Assembly: GCF_017312365.1 (NCBI RefSeq)
Contig: NZ_BLJI01000010.1
Span: forward strand, 1 to 64,000
DNA from: Chroococcus sp. FPU101
GTDB lineage: Bacteria > Cyanobacteriota > Cyanobacteriia > Cyanobacteriales > Microcystaceae
Direction: 5' to 3'
Length of the DNA: 64,000 nt
The notes beneath the pieces were generated by a model. It was not told the origin of the DNA, ran no database searches, and was given only the letters and a program-made list of their open reading frames with translations. This document shows, piece after piece, positions 53,550 to 63,534 of this stretch (its first letter is position 1; every line of letters starts with the position of its first letter). The position numbers and the translations under genes were made by a program.

Positions 53550-54958
53550 AACGAGCGCATTGATATTACAGGTTGACACTCCCCGCCATCAATGGCGAGG
53601 ATTCCTTGTTCAACGATTCGACTTGCTTCAACAAAATTTCTTCAGTCAAAGTAGTGGTCAAATCTCCCAAAGCGTAAGTTCCGAAGTGTCCCGTCGTACT
53701 TAATCCTAATTTTAAAATGTTACGCGCCGCGTTTTCGTCTCGACAAAGGTTAGCAGAGCAAGAACAGACATGAGTTCTAGTAGACAAAGATTTTTTAACA
53801 ATCTTTCCACAGCTAGAATATGCAGCAGAAGTGTATTGAGGTGGTACAGCTATAGTTAGCTTGCCATATTTAGAACCCAAATACTCTAACCATACTCTGA
53901 ACTGATACCACGCAACATCGTTTATTAACTTAGCAAGACAATGATTTTTAACTAAGTTCCTAATTCTTAAATCTTCGTAAACGACCACATCATTAGAGCG
54001 GATAACGGAGTAAGCTATTCCCTTAGCAAACTCTTTTCGCTGTCTACTTATTTTAAGATGAGCTTTGGCTAATCTCTGTCTTGCTTTTCTTCTATTAGAT
54101 GATTTTTTTTTCTTTTTAGAAAGTCTTTTTTGTAGTAATTGAAGCTTTTTTTCTCCTTTTCTTAAAAATTTAGGATTTTCAACTTTATTGCCTTGATCAT
54201 CGGTGTAAAATGATGCCAACCCAACATCCAATCCAATTGTTTGATTGGTTGGTGTTGAGTCAATTTTTATATCAACTGCTAAGATGAATTGAGTATAGTA
54301 ACCGTCTGCACGACGTACTAATCTAACTCGTTTTATCGACTCAACTGGATAAAAATGTAAGTCGTATGAGCCTACAAGCTTAAGCCTCCCGATGTTTTTC
54401 TTGTCAGTAAAAGTAATGGCTTTCCTTGTGTTTGAGTCTAACTTCCATCCTGTCTCTTTATATTCAACAGAGCGACAATTTTTCTTAAAACGCGGATAGC
54501 CTTTCTTCTCTTGAACTTTTCTCTTGCAGTTATCGTAAAATCGAGCAATGGCTGACCAAGCTCGTTCAGCACTTGACTGTCTAGCTTGTGAGTTTAATTG
54601 TTCAGCAAAACTAAATTCATGAGCGAGTACACGACAATATTTATTGAGGTCGTACCGTCCTACTTTCTCGTTATCCATCCAATATCTTAAGCATTTATTT
54701 TGGATGAACTGAGCAGTCCGAATTGCCTCATCTATTGCTGCATACTGTTCTTTTTTTGCTCTGACTTTAAACTCAACAACTAGCATTTTTATGTCAAGCA
54801 CATCAACCTAAACTTTGTAACACAACCTTGGATTTAGTGGAAGTTTAGGCGCACGGTGAGTCTAGTGCGGTCTTGGGCTTTGCCCAAGTAGAGCAACTAG
54901 CGAACCCGAAGGACACATAAGCGTCATGAATGACGAGGTTTTCCCTCGCCATGTATTG
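53550..54958 (-). mobile_element. IS200/IS605-type element with TnpB only
   Basis: The element carries a tnpB gene but no tnpA. Structured ends are visible: at the upstream end GCGAGGGAAAACCTCG (near 54932-54950, minus strand), and further in a GGGC/GCCC hairpin (near 54870-54895). At the downstream end, CTCGCCATTGATGGCGGGG overlaps the last tnpB codons. Immediately outside the upstream end is TTAT (54959-54962, minus strand), the kind of target-adjacent motif these elements use. Boundaries are approximate. Mobility would need a TnpA in trans. Confidence 0.7.
53566..54786 (-). CDS. tnpB: TnpB, RNA-guided nuclease-type OrfB of IS605 family
   Basis: From ATG 54786 the product is 406 residues (a GTG at 54801 is also in frame). 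RuvC-like residues are present: Asp in TIGLDVGLASF, Glu in DVVVYEDLRIRN, and Asp in CRDENAARNIL. The zinc-finger region is altered: where homologues have a CSxCG pair, this protein has YSSCG, and the second pair reads VCSCSANLC. One zinc-binding cysteine is therefore missing or displaced. An omega RNA would be expected from the 3' end of the gene and the element's downstream end. The frame is intact. Whether the nuclease is active is doubtful because of the changed finger. Confidence 0.9.
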   Translation of the reverse strand: MLVVEFKVRAKKEQYAAIDEAIRTAQFIQNKCLRYWMDNEKVGRYDLNKYCRVLAHEFSFAEQLNSQARQSSAERAWSAIARFYDNCKRKVQEKKGYPRFKKNCRSVEYKETGWKLDSNTRKAITFTDKKNIGRLKLVGSYDLHFYPVESIKRVRLVRRADGYYTQFILAVDIKIDSTPTNQTIGLDVGLASFYTDDQGNKVENPKFLRKGEKKLQLLQKRLSKKKKKSSNRRKARQRLAKAHLKISRQRKEFAKGIAYSVIRSNDVVVYEDLRIRNLVKNHCLAKLINDVAWYQFRVWLEYLGSKYGKLTIAVPPQYTSAAYSSCGKIVKKSLSTRTHVCSCSANLCRDENAARNILKLGLSTTGHFGTYALGDLTTTLTEEILLKQVESLNKESSPLMAGSVNL

Positions 54959-54982
54959 ATAAAATAAATTAACAAACTTCTA

Positions 54983-56125
54983 CTATTTAACAAGAATAAT
55001 TTGATCTCCAATTACTGGGCTACGTGCTACAATTTCTTTCTCTGAATCTTTTATTTCTAACTTTTTAAAGTCTAATTGTTGTGAACGTTTCCAAACCGAA
55101 TCCGCTAACTCTAATTGTTTAGACTCGCTTAATTGTTTCCAATCTTGACTAACAAAAACTGTTAACAAACTATCGACAAAATTAGCTTTTAGAGAACTAA
55201 CTAACCCTTCAGGAAACTTTTGAGTCAAACTATTAATTTCACCTTGAATAGAAGCCACTAAATTTTGTTCTGGTGTCAATGCTACGGGTTCTGGTGGTTC
55301 AATGACAACAGGTTTTGGTGGTTCAGGTGCTGTCAATTCAGAGGGTGTAGAAATTACTTCAGGAGAGGGTTCTAATTCTATCTCAGGTGCTTTTTCTTCT
55401 ACTGGTGGTTCAATGGGTTCTAAAATTGGTTCTTCGGTGGTAACTTCTACTGATGTTTCGGGTGGCAAATCTTCTAAAATAATTTTAGGAAGTTCACTAA
55501 CTTCTGTTTTTGGAGAAGGATTGAGTAACGAAACAGAAGTTAGTAAAATAACGACCAAACTTCCTGTAAGAATTCCTGTTAATACCCAGTCTGATAATTT
55601 ATTACTGACTGATGTGGGCAGGAAAGCACGAATTGTATCTAAAACATTATCCCACCAACTTTGTAAACGATTAAAACTTGGTAACAGTTTATCAATTCCT
55701 TCATTATCTTCTTTAGTAACCCGTTGTGATGGTTTGGGTTGAGAAACTTTTGTTTGTAGAGGTTTGGTGGGAGTAATGGTAACAGGAGGTTTGGGGGGAG
55801 TAATGGTAACAGGAGGTTCTGAAATAGCAGTGACAGGGATTTCAGGTTTGGAGGGTTCGGGAGGAACTTCAGTAAAAGTCGGTTCAATAATCGGTTCTTC
55901 GATCATTACTGAAGTTGATTCTAGTGACTCAATTAATCTATCTGTAATCACCACCCAGCTATCAACCGCCACTTTTGAGGGTAAATTCTCAACGGATTCT
56001 ATGTTAAGTTTAGAAACAAGGTTATTTAATTGAGTAATCGTTTTTTGAAGTTGCTCAATGACTTCTGATTGTGAAAGTCGTTCCTCTGAATCTTGATTTG
56101 AGAAGTTTGGCGGCTGCTGAGACAT
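54983..56125 (-). CDS. Proline-rich single-pass membrane protein, unknown function
   Basis: The start at 56125 has a GAGGGAAG ribosome binding site; the frame reaching 56161 lacks one. The 380-residue product has an N-terminal helical part (SEVIEQLQKTITQLNNLVSK), then a proline-rich region (about 75-140) with tandem VTITPPKP-like repeats. A membrane helix (WVLTGILTGSLVVILLTSVS) follows, then a second proline- and glutamate-rich linker (about 225-285), and a C-terminal helical domain (ASIQGEINSLTQKFPEGLVS ... IILVK). The family is unrecognised. The linkers suggest a spacer across the periplasm or cell wall. It is divergent from the lipoprotein gene at 56224, 98 bases away. Confidence 0.65.
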   Translation of the reverse strand: MSQQPPNFSNQDSEERLSQSEVIEQLQKTITQLNNLVSKLNIESVENLPSKVAVDSWVVITDRLIESLESTSVMIEEPIIEPTFTEVPPEPSKPEIPVTAISEPPVTITPPKPPVTITPTKPLQTKVSQPKPSQRVTKEDNEGIDKLLPSFNRLQSWWDNVLDTIRAFLPTSVSNKLSDWVLTGILTGSLVVILLTSVSLLNPSPKTEVSELPKIILEDLPPETSVEVTTEEPILEPIEPPVEEKAPEIELEPSPEVISTPSELTAPEPPKPVVIEPPEPVALTPEQNLVASIQGEINSLTQKFPEGLVSSLKANFVDSLLTVFVSQDWKQLSESKQLELADSVWKRSQQLDFKKLEIKDSEKEIVARSPVIGDQIILVK

Positions 56126-56223
56126 TGTCTTCCCTCTGACACAATTAAATTTTTTGAGCAATTTTTGTTATTTGGGTTTCGCCATTATTTTAGGCTGATA
56201 CTGTCTTCACTTTACCAAATTAT

Positions 56224-56658
56224 ATGAACACTCGTTGCTATACACTGATTTTTGTTGGCTTATTGATCTTACTGCTAAACGCTTGTAGTAGTCCGACACC
56301 TCCAAAAGAATTCGCACCCGATGGAGAAACAGTCAAAAAAGCAATTATGCTTCAGCTTAAACAAACAGAAGCAAGCTTGAGTGAGTATTTAGATGCTTCT
56401 AGTCCTAAATTAGATATTAGCAAAATTAATGTTAAGAAACTTGAACCAATTTTTATCGCCAAATTAGCGACTTATCATCTGCAAGGAACTTATAACCTAA
56501 ACCTTAAACTACCGCGCCAAAAAGTCACACAACAGAGTAACCCTTTTGATGTTTATATACAACGTCAAATAGAGGGAAAAACGTGGCGACTACTCAAACG
56601 AGATTTACATAATGACGATGCACAACCGCAATGGACGAGCTATTTGATCGAACCGTAA
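56224..56658 (+). CDS. Lipoprotein, unknown function
   Basis: A 144-residue protein with a lipoprotein signal peptide: basic start, hydrophobic core LIFVGLLILLLNAC and lipobox LNAC with Cys21, followed by SSPTPP. The mature part is short and mixed (VKKLEPIFIAKLATYHLQGT, then LPRQKVTQQSNPFDVYIQR). I do not recognise a domain. It should be anchored to a membrane on the periplasmic side. It lies on the plus strand, divergent from the proline-rich protein gene, which may be a functional partner. About 216 bases to the next gene hold no clear signal. Confidence 0.65.
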   Translation: MNTRCYTLIFVGLLILLLNACSSPTPPKEFAPDGETVKKAIMLQLKQTEASLSEYLDASSPKLDISKINVKKLEPIFIAKLATYHLQGTYNLNLKLPRQKVTQQSNPFDVYIQRQIEGKTWRLLKRDLHNDDAQPQWTSYLIEP

Positions 56659-56874
56659 AGGAAGATTTTGTATTATGTTGTTAGATAGAGTTTTGTATAG
56701 CTCTAGTTAACTTATCTTAAAAGCTATGATAATCTATTCAAATGCTTGGAAGAATCTTAAAAGTTTTAGATTAATTTAACACTTGTTCAGGGTGACTTGT
56801 ACTACAAACCAGCATTTCGCTACAGCTTATCTACTAAAGACCATAGGTTAATGATTTACGATTAGGTATTATTT

Positions 56875-59454
56875 ATGACTTTTACGGCACCGAATAGCAA
56901 GGCAATTCCACTCGCACATCTGGAAAGTAATTTAGATCCATTAAAAGTAGCTAATGGAGTCTATATAACCATTCATGGACATTATTACCAACCCCCCCGC
57001 GAAAATCCTTATTTAGATACGATCGAACGCCAACCCAGTGCCTATCCGTTTCATGACTGGAACGAACGCATTCTTCATGAGTGTTATCGTCCGAATGCTT
57101 TCGCAAGAATTATTAACGATCGCGGCGAAGTGATTAATATTGTTAATAACTTTGAGTATTTAAGCTTTAATATTGGCCCAACACTGATGTCATGGTTGCA
57201 GATGTATGACATAGAAGTGTATCAAAAAATCATTGAAGCCGATCAAAAAAGCTGTCAAAGACTGAATGGACACGGCAATGCGATCGCTCAAGTCTACAAT
57301 CATATTATTCTACCTTTAGCCAATCAACGGGATAAAACTACTCAAATTCGTTGGGGAAAAGCAGACTTTAAACGACGTTTTGGGCGTGATCCCGAAGGAA
57401 TGTGGTTAGCAGAAACGGCAGTAGATTATGCAACCATAGAAACATTAATTGATGAAGGAATTAAATTTACCATTCTTGCACCTTCTCAAGCTGAACGATG
57501 CAGACCTTTAGTTACAAAACGTGATCCCGAACCCGAATGGTTAGAAGTTGGGGGGTCACAAATTGATCCCACTCGTCCCTATCGTTGTTTTCTTAAAGAT
57601 GGTCGCTCGATTGATATTTTCTTTTATGATGGCCCAATTTCCCGTGATATGGGATTTAATGATGTTTTAAGTGACACCGATCATTTAGTAGGACGTGTGG
57701 CACAAGCGATTAAAGGGGATCATCGACCTTCGCAGTTAATTAGTGCAGCAACCGATGGCGAAACCTTTGGTCATCATAAAGCAGGTACCGAAAAATGTTT
57801 AGCTTATGCCTTTACCCATGATTTCCCGAAACGAGGCTGGGTTGTCACGAACTATGCACATTATCTAAGTATATGTCCGCCGACTTGGGAAGTTGAACTA
57901 AAACCCGTGACCGCGTGGAGTTGTTCACATGGTGTAGAACGCTGGCAGGATGATTGTGGTTGCGGTGGTGGGGGTGACTGGCATCAGAAATGGCGTAAAC
58001 CTCTCAGAAATGCTCTAAATTGGTTAAGGGATCAACTAATTAAAGTATACAAAGAAAAGGGAAGCATTTTACTGAGAGATCCTTGGTTAACTAGAGATGA
58101 ATATATTCAGGTCATTTTAGATCGTTCTCCAGAAAGCGTAACCGAATTTCTGATGCGTCATCAAAAATATTCTCTAAGCGATGCTGAAAAAATTGATGCT
58201 CTGCGGTTATTAGAGATGCAGCGTCATACATTATTAATGTATACGAGTTGTGGCTGGTTTTTTGATGAACTGTCTCGACCCGAAGGAACCCAAATTTTAC
58301 GTTATGCGGCACGTGCTTTAGAATTAGCGGGTGATATCGCAGGAATTCACTTAGAATCAGAATTCGTTCTTCGTCTAAAACTTGCGCTGAGTAATGTCGA
58401 GATTTTTGGTCATGGGGCCCAAGTCTATCAACATTTAGTCCTACCCGCACAAATTAGCTTTAAACAAGTTGCGGCACACTACGCGATCAGTTCTTTGTTT
58501 ACCACCTATCAGCCTCTACAACGGGTTTATTGTTACGATGCTGAAAAATTAGATTATCAGAAACAGCAGATCGGTTCTTTAACTCTAGCAGTTGGTCAAG
58601 TTGGTTTAACTTCGGAAATTACATGGGAAAGTCATAATTATATTTTTGCTGTCTTGCATATGGGAGGTTGGGACTTCCATTGTTGTATTCAACCTTTTAA
58701 CGGAAGATTGCGTTACACACAAATTAAAGAACAGTTATTTACTTCTCTTAAACAAGCTAGTGCCGCTAAGATGATCATTGAGATGAGTCAACTGTTTGGT
58801 AATCAATCTTTTGATCTACAACATCTGTTTGCTGAAGAACGACACCGCATCATGCAGCAAGTGACCAATCATACTAAGCAGCGTTTAGATCAGCTTTATA
58901 CTCAGGTGTATCGGGATAATTATGGAATTTTAGTCGCCTTCCAACGCGATGAATTACCCGTACCCCAAGAATTACAGGTTGCTGCCGAAATTGCGATCGC
59001 CTATCGGTGTCTAAAAACGATCACCGCTTTAGAACAAACTACTGATGATCCCCAAACGATAGGAACTCATTTAGTCGAATTATCTGCGATCGCCCAAGAA
59101 GCCAATCACTTACGCTGTAATTTGAGAATACCTGAAGCCAAGCAAACCTTAGAACGTCTAATTTTACAGTTACTTTGGCAAGTATTACACGATGACGATC
59201 CCACTTATTTAGAAACCAAAATCGAGTTAATGAGTCAAACGATCGCCGTCGCTAATGAGCTACATTTAGGTGTATCTTTAGCCAAAGCACAGGAACTTTA
59301 TTACAACTGTTTATTTGAGGACATTGTACCGTTCTGTTTCGGAGAAAAAGCGGCTCAAAATCATTATTCTTACTGTCGTTGGACACCCTCTCAGATTTTA
59401 CCTTTATTGGGATTGGGACAAAAGTTAGATATTGATGTCAGTGCTTGGTTATAG
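56875..59454 (+). CDS. Glycoside hydrolase family 57 protein with DUF3536 domain
   Basis: An 859-residue cytoplasmic-type protein with no signal peptide. The N-terminal half is a GH57 (beta/alpha)7 barrel: motif 1 ITIHGHYYQPPRENPY, the nucleophile-region motif GMWLAETAVDYAT, and the acid motif SAATDGETFGHHK with the catalytic-type Asp. The C-terminal half is the DUF3536 domain that accompanies this GH57 subfamily (for example FAVLHMGGWDFHCCIQPF). GH57 members act on alpha-glucans (amylases, branching enzymes, alpha-galactosidases); the specificity of this subgroup is not clear. It is convergent with the subtilisin gene, and a shared hairpin separates them. Confidence 0.85.
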   Translation: MTFTAPNSKAIPLAHLESNLDPLKVANGVYITIHGHYYQPPRENPYLDTIERQPSAYPFHDWNERILHECYRPNAFARIINDRGEVINIVNNFEYLSFNIGPTLMSWLQMYDIEVYQKIIEADQKSCQRLNGHGNAIAQVYNHIILPLANQRDKTTQIRWGKADFKRRFGRDPEGMWLAETAVDYATIETLIDEGIKFTILAPSQAERCRPLVTKRDPEPEWLEVGGSQIDPTRPYRCFLKDGRSIDIFFYDGPISRDMGFNDVLSDTDHLVGRVAQAIKGDHRPSQLISAATDGETFGHHKAGTEKCLAYAFTHDFPKRGWVVTNYAHYLSICPPTWEVELKPVTAWSCSHGVERWQDDCGCGGGGDWHQKWRKPLRNALNWLRDQLIKVYKEKGSILLRDPWLTRDEYIQVILDRSPESVTEFLMRHQKYSLSDAEKIDALRLLEMQRHTLLMYTSCGWFFDELSRPEGTQILRYAARALELAGDIAGIHLESEFVLRLKLALSNVEIFGHGAQVYQHLVLPAQISFKQVAAHYAISSLFTTYQPLQRVYCYDAEKLDYQKQQIGSLTLAVGQVGLTSEITWESHNYIFAVLHMGGWDFHCCIQPFNGRLRYTQIKEQLFTSLKQASAAKMIIEMSQLFGNQSFDLQHLFAEERHRIMQQVTNHTKQRLDQLYTQVYRDNYGILVAFQRDELPVPQELQVAAEIAIAYRCLKTITALEQTTDDPQTIGTHLVELSAIAQEANHLRCNLRIPEAKQTLERLILQLLWQVLHDDDPTYLETKIELMSQTIAVANELHLGVSLAKAQELYYNCLFEDIVPFCFGEKAAQNHYSYCRWTPSQILPLLGLGQKLDIDVSAWL

Positions 59455-59473
59455 TGATTTGCATCTAATGAAA

Positions 59474-59503
59474 ATAGAGACGAAATATTTTTCTCGTCTC
59501 TAT
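59474..59503. terminator. Bidirectional terminator hairpin between convergent genes
   Basis: ATAGAGACGA (59474-59483) pairs perfectly with TCGTCTCTAT (59494-59503) over a 10-base loop. It lies 20 bases after the GH57 stop and 10 bases beyond the subtilisin stop. No long T-run follows on either side, so efficiency is uncertain. Confidence 0.65.
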
Positions 59504-59513
59504 CCCATTTGAT

Positions 59514-62348
59514 CTAAACCGCTTCCCCATCAGTGAAATAGGAAGGGAATACTAAACCTGTTACATAATCAAAACTTGTCAGCGAAGCTTGCTCATACTG
59601 AATTTGATTAGAGATATGAACCGTTTTTCTGAGGGTTGTTGACGGCTCAGATGATTCAAAATCATGAGGAGCAACGGTTGGGGCTGAGGTGTGAGTTAAG
59701 GTTAATGAATCAGGTGTTGACGCTAGAGATGCTTGTAAAGGTAAAGAATTTGTTGTTGGAGCAGTGGGGCTATTTTCGGCGGTTGATGACAAAATTTGTC
59801 TGACTTGAGCATCCGTTAAACCAGCTTTCGCACTGAGCATCAAGGCAACAACACCCGCAACATGAGGAGTAGCCATAGATGTTCCACTATAGGAATCATA
59901 GCCATTATTTGGAACCGTCGAGTAAACATCAACACCAGCAGCAGTAACATAGGTTAAACGAGTTCCACCAGCGCGGTTAGAGAAATCAGCCATTTGATTG
60001 TATCTATCTACAGCACCGATCGCTAAACCCCATTGAGTCGCATAAGCCGCAGGAAAATGACCCATCGTAGTAGAGTCGCCATCATTACCTGCTGCCATCA
60101 CTACAATTGCGCCTTTACTGCTGGCATACTGTACAGCCGCCTTCAATTCGGCATCATCATCACTGCCCCCCAAACTCATATTAATCACCTTCGCACCGTT
60201 ATCGGCAGCATAGCGAATTCCTCTAGCAACACCACTATCAGAACCCGAACCTGAATCACTGAGAACCTTAACGGGCATAATTTTCGCATTATAGGCAATT
60301 CCCGTAACACCAAAACTATTTTTCACAGCAGCAATTGTCCCTGCTACGTGGGTACCATGGCTGTGGCCATCCATCGTATTATTATTGTTGCTATCAAAGT
60401 TCCAACCCCAATAATCATCGACAAAGCCATTACGATCGTCATCAATGCCATTACCATTAATTTCACGTGTATTACGCCAAATATTACTACTTAAATCAGA
60501 ATGATTGCGATCAACTCCTGTATCTAGCACAGCAACGATAATACCTTGTCCTGTATATCCTTTCGCCCATACTTCGGGTGCGTTGATTAAATCGGCTCCC
60601 CAATTATTGCCGCCCAAATTGGGTACACTCGGAAAAGGATTTTGTCCGAGAGCTTTAGCGACAGCCGCCGACGCATTGACTAAACCATAGCCATTAATTG
60701 AACTATAACCATCCAAAGAAGGGTTAATTTGGATTGTTCTGTAAAAAATGTTATTATTTTCGTTCTTTTCGACAATATCATTATTGCCATCAGCTTGAGC
60801 AATTAGATAATAGGTTCCACCAGCAAGCCTAGAACTCAGTGGAATAGAGGCGGTTTCAGTAACAGAGGTGTTAGGATCGATCGAATAAGAGGAAACTTGA
60901 TCGAGATAAGTATCTGCGGCATCAAGAATCGTATCTCTGGAAAAGTAGAATTTAGTATCACTACCATACCAACCCGTTGAAGCATTACCCTGATTTTTGA
61001 GGGTAAACGTTACAGATAGTGCATCCCCCGCAGTTACTTGTTGAGGTGCGACAAGACTGGTAATTGTTAAATCCGCTTTAGGGGCTTCGGTAATGTTAAT
61101 GGCTCGATAGAATACATTATTATTCTCGTTGCTTTCTAAAACAGAATTATCACCATCAGCTTTAGCAAATAGATAATAAGTACCAGTTGTGAGACTTTCA
61201 TCTAAATGAACATAAGAAAGAGTGCTAGTTTGAGAGGCACCAGCAGCCAAAGAATAAGCATAATCATAGCCTAAGTCGAGATCAGAGCTATCTAATGTGG
61301 TATTCGTCGATAGATAAAAATTCGTATAGTTGCTATATCCTGCTACACCTGCGTTTCCTTGATTTTTTAAGGTATAGCTAATATCGATATAATCACCGCC
61401 TACTGCTGATGTAGGTGCTGAGAGATTAGAAATCACTAAATCGGGTTTAGTAACAGTAATAATTTTGCTCGTAATGTTGTTGTTTTCATTAGTTTCTACA
61501 ACCGTATTATTGCTATCTGTTTTAGCAATAAAATAATAAGTCCCACCTGCTACATTTTCATCGATTGAAAACCAATAAGACTCAGTGAACGATGCTCCTG
61601 GATCTAAAGCATAGAGATAATCAGTCGCTAAATGGATATCTGAACTATCCAAAGTAGAATTAGTTGAAAGATAAAACTTCGTTTCACTACTAGACCAATC
61701 TGTTGCGGCTGTACCTTGATTTTTAATCGTATAGCTAAAGTTGACATAACTCTCTCCCGCAGCAACCACAGTCGGCGTAGTGAGATTAGTAAACATTAAA
61801 TCAGGTTGGGGCGTTGTTGTCAGCGTGATCGCTTTAGCTAAGACGTTATTACTTTCGTTACTTTCAGCAATTGCATTTTGTCCATCTGCTTTAGCGAGTA
61901 GATAATAAAGTCCACCCGTTAAATTATTATTAAAAGTAACAGAAGCCGATTCTACTCGTGAGGCTCCCGCAGCTAAAGAAGACACCGCATCAGTACCGAG
62001 TAAGGTATCTGTACTATCAAGGATATTATTTCTAGATAAGTAAAAGCGAGTAGAGCCAGCAGATGTTCCCGTCGCACCACCTAAATTTTTGATGGTATAG
62101 TTAAAGTTTAAAGTACTTCCAGTCACCGCCGAGGCTGGTGTGGCAATTTGACTAATCCTTAAATCGGGGAGAGTCACTGCCTGTGTTGAAAAGTTCGCAG
62201 CATCAGTATATTGTTTTAGGGTAGTCTCAAACTGATCATGCTCAAAGCTTGAACCTAAAGAATTAGAATCAGAAATCAAGTTATTGGTTTGAAGAGGATC
62301 TAAGGTGAAAGCTGAAGCACCTGCATCGATCAAAGCGTTGTCAAACAT
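59514..62348 (-). CDS. Subtilisin-type serine peptidase with four CARDB repeats
   Basis: A 944-residue S8 peptidase. The N-terminal 60 residues are low in complexity and show no obvious signal peptide. Four CARDB (immunoglobulin-like) repeats of about 115 residues begin at LPDLRISQIATPAS, QPDLMFTNLTTPT, KPDLVISNLSAPT and KADLTITSLVAPQ. The catalytic domain follows: Asp in VAVLDTGVDRNHS, His in DGHSHGTHVAGTIAA, and Ser in SGTSMATPHVAGVVAL. A polar C-terminal tail of about 70 residues has no RTX repeats. Order (CARDB before peptidase) is the reverse of the more usual arrangement. It is probably secreted and may process matrix proteins; the export route is unclear. Confidence 0.88.
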   Translation of the reverse strand: MFDNALIDAGASAFTLDPLQTNNLISDSNSLGSSFEHDQFETTLKQYTDAANFSTQAVTLPDLRISQIATPASAVTGSTLNFNYTIKNLGGATGTSAGSTRFYLSRNNILDSTDTLLGTDAVSSLAAGASRVESASVTFNNNLTGGLYYLLAKADGQNAIAESNESNNVLAKAITLTTTPQPDLMFTNLTTPTVVAAGESYVNFSYTIKNQGTAATDWSSSETKFYLSTNSTLDSSDIHLATDYLYALDPGASFTESYWFSIDENVAGGTYYFIAKTDSNNTVVETNENNNITSKIITVTKPDLVISNLSAPTSAVGGDYIDISYTLKNQGNAGVAGYSNYTNFYLSTNTTLDSSDLDLGYDYAYSLAAGASQTSTLSYVHLDESLTTGTYYLFAKADGDNSVLESNENNNVFYRAINITEAPKADLTITSLVAPQQVTAGDALSVTFTLKNQGNASTGWYGSDTKFYFSRDTILDAADTYLDQVSSYSIDPNTSVTETASIPLSSRLAGGTYYLIAQADGNNDIVEKNENNNIFYRTIQINPSLDGYSSINGYGLVNASAAVAKALGQNPFPSVPNLGGNNWGADLINAPEVWAKGYTGQGIIVAVLDTGVDRNHSDLSSNIWRNTREINGNGIDDDRNGFVDDYWGWNFDSNNNNTMDGHSHGTHVAGTIAAVKNSFGVTGIAYNAKIMPVKVLSDSGSGSDSGVARGIRYAADNGAKVINMSLGGSDDDAELKAAVQYASSKGAIVVMAAGNDGDSTTMGHFPAAYATQWGLAIGAVDRYNQMADFSNRAGGTRLTYVTAAGVDVYSTVPNNGYDSYSGTSMATPHVAGVVALMLSAKAGLTDAQVRQILSSTAENSPTAPTTNSLPLQASLASTPDSLTLTHTSAPTVAPHDFESSEPSTTLRKTVHISNQIQYEQASLTSFDYVTGLVFPSYFTDGEAV

Positions 62349-62583
62349 TTCTGTAGCTCCTAGTAGTGTCTGTAGAGGTTAGGGTTCAATCCGTTGAAAG
62401 CTGAAAAATACTACTTCATTTCAATCGGTTTGTTTTCTAATCAATCGCCCTTTAGTCTCTCTGTTTTATAGACTAAAGATGAATCGAGAAGAAGTAGGGA
62501 AGATCAAAAAAAAATGAGACTTACGAGTTGATAATGATTTAGGGAAGCTAAAGTCTGTAATTAATATCATTGTAATATTTCAA

Positions 62584-63534
62584 GTGAAACGAGTGAACAT
62601 TTTTGTAATTTTGTTGGGAATTCTAGTCGGTGCGATCGCGTTACTAGAAGGTAGTTTACGATATGTTGGTTTTGGCAATCCTTTACTTTATCAAGCCGAT
62701 CCAGAAATGGGTTATATTCTATCGCCCAATCAAAATGTACGCCGCATGAATAAACAAATTTTAATCAATAATTATTCAATGCGAAGTGATTCTGTGGTCA
62801 ACAAACGTCCTGAGAATACTTTAAGAATCTTTTTACTGGGAGATTCGATCGCAAACGGTGGCTGGTGGACAGATCAAGAAGAAACAATCTCATCTTTAAT
62901 TCAAAAACACTTAAAAAACTCTAAATATTCTCAAATCGAAGTATTAAATGCTTCTGCTAACTCTTGGGGGCCAAGAAATCAACTTGCTTATCTAAAACGT
63001 TATGGTTTATTCGACTCCCAAGTTGTCATTTTGCTGTTAAATACGGATGATTTCTTTTCTAGCCTTCCTAGTTCTGAGAAAGTTGGCAATGATATTAATT
63101 ATCCTAATCATAAACCTGCATTAGCTATTAGTGAACTATTGAATCGCTATCTTCCATCGGCTAAAACCACTAAAGATAACAGCCCAAAGCTTAAAGAAAA
63201 AGACAATGAAAAAAATAATTTAGCTGCAATTCAAGACATTTATCAAGTTTGTCAAACCAATCAAGCTCAATTAATCATTGCAGTAACACCATTATTACGA
63301 GAAGTTGAACAATCTTCTAAAGACTATGAGCAACGAGCCAAAAAACGTTTAACAGAATTCACTCAATCACAATCTATTCCTTTGATTGACTTTCTCCCAC
63401 GCTTTAAACAAATTAATCCTCCTAATTCGATTTACCGCGATACCATTCATATTACACCCGATGGAAATCAAATTGTGAGCAAAACTTTAATAGAAGAAAT
63501 TGATAAAATCATCAAGGAAAAAAATGATGACTAA
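62584..63534 (+). CDS. SGNH/GDSL-type hydrolase
   Basis: A 316-residue protein starting at GTG 62584 (a second GTG lies 3 codons on), with no strong ribosome binding site. An N-terminal membrane or signal segment (IFVILLGILVGAIALLEGSL) is followed by the SGNH block I FLLGDSIANGG with the catalytic Ser. Block II reads LNASANSWGP with Gly/Asn, and block V is IYRDTIHITPDGN with Asp-x-x-His. The fold acts on esters such as acetylated polysaccharide or lipids; membrane-tethered periplasmic action is likely. Its last 11 bases overlap the following gene, so the two are cotranscribed. Confidence 0.8.
   Translation: MKRVNIFVILLGILVGAIALLEGSLRYVGFGNPLLYQADPEMGYILSPNQNVRRMNKQILINNYSMRSDSVVNKRPENTLRIFLLGDSIANGGWWTDQEETISSLIQKHLKNSKYSQIEVLNASANSWGPRNQLAYLKRYGLFDSQVVILLLNTDDFFSSLPSSEKVGNDINYPNHKPALAISELLNRYLPSAKTTKDNSPKLKEKDNEKNNLAAIQDIYQVCQTNQAQLIIAVTPLLREVEQSSKDYEQRAKKRLTEFTQSQSIPLIDFLPRFKQINPPNSIYRDTIHITPDGNQIVSKTLIEEIDKIIKEKNDD

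Noticed and set aside
55302-56033. Long plus-strand frames opposite the proline-rich gene
   Set aside because: They are shadows produced by the repetitive proline codons of the real gene on the minus strand.
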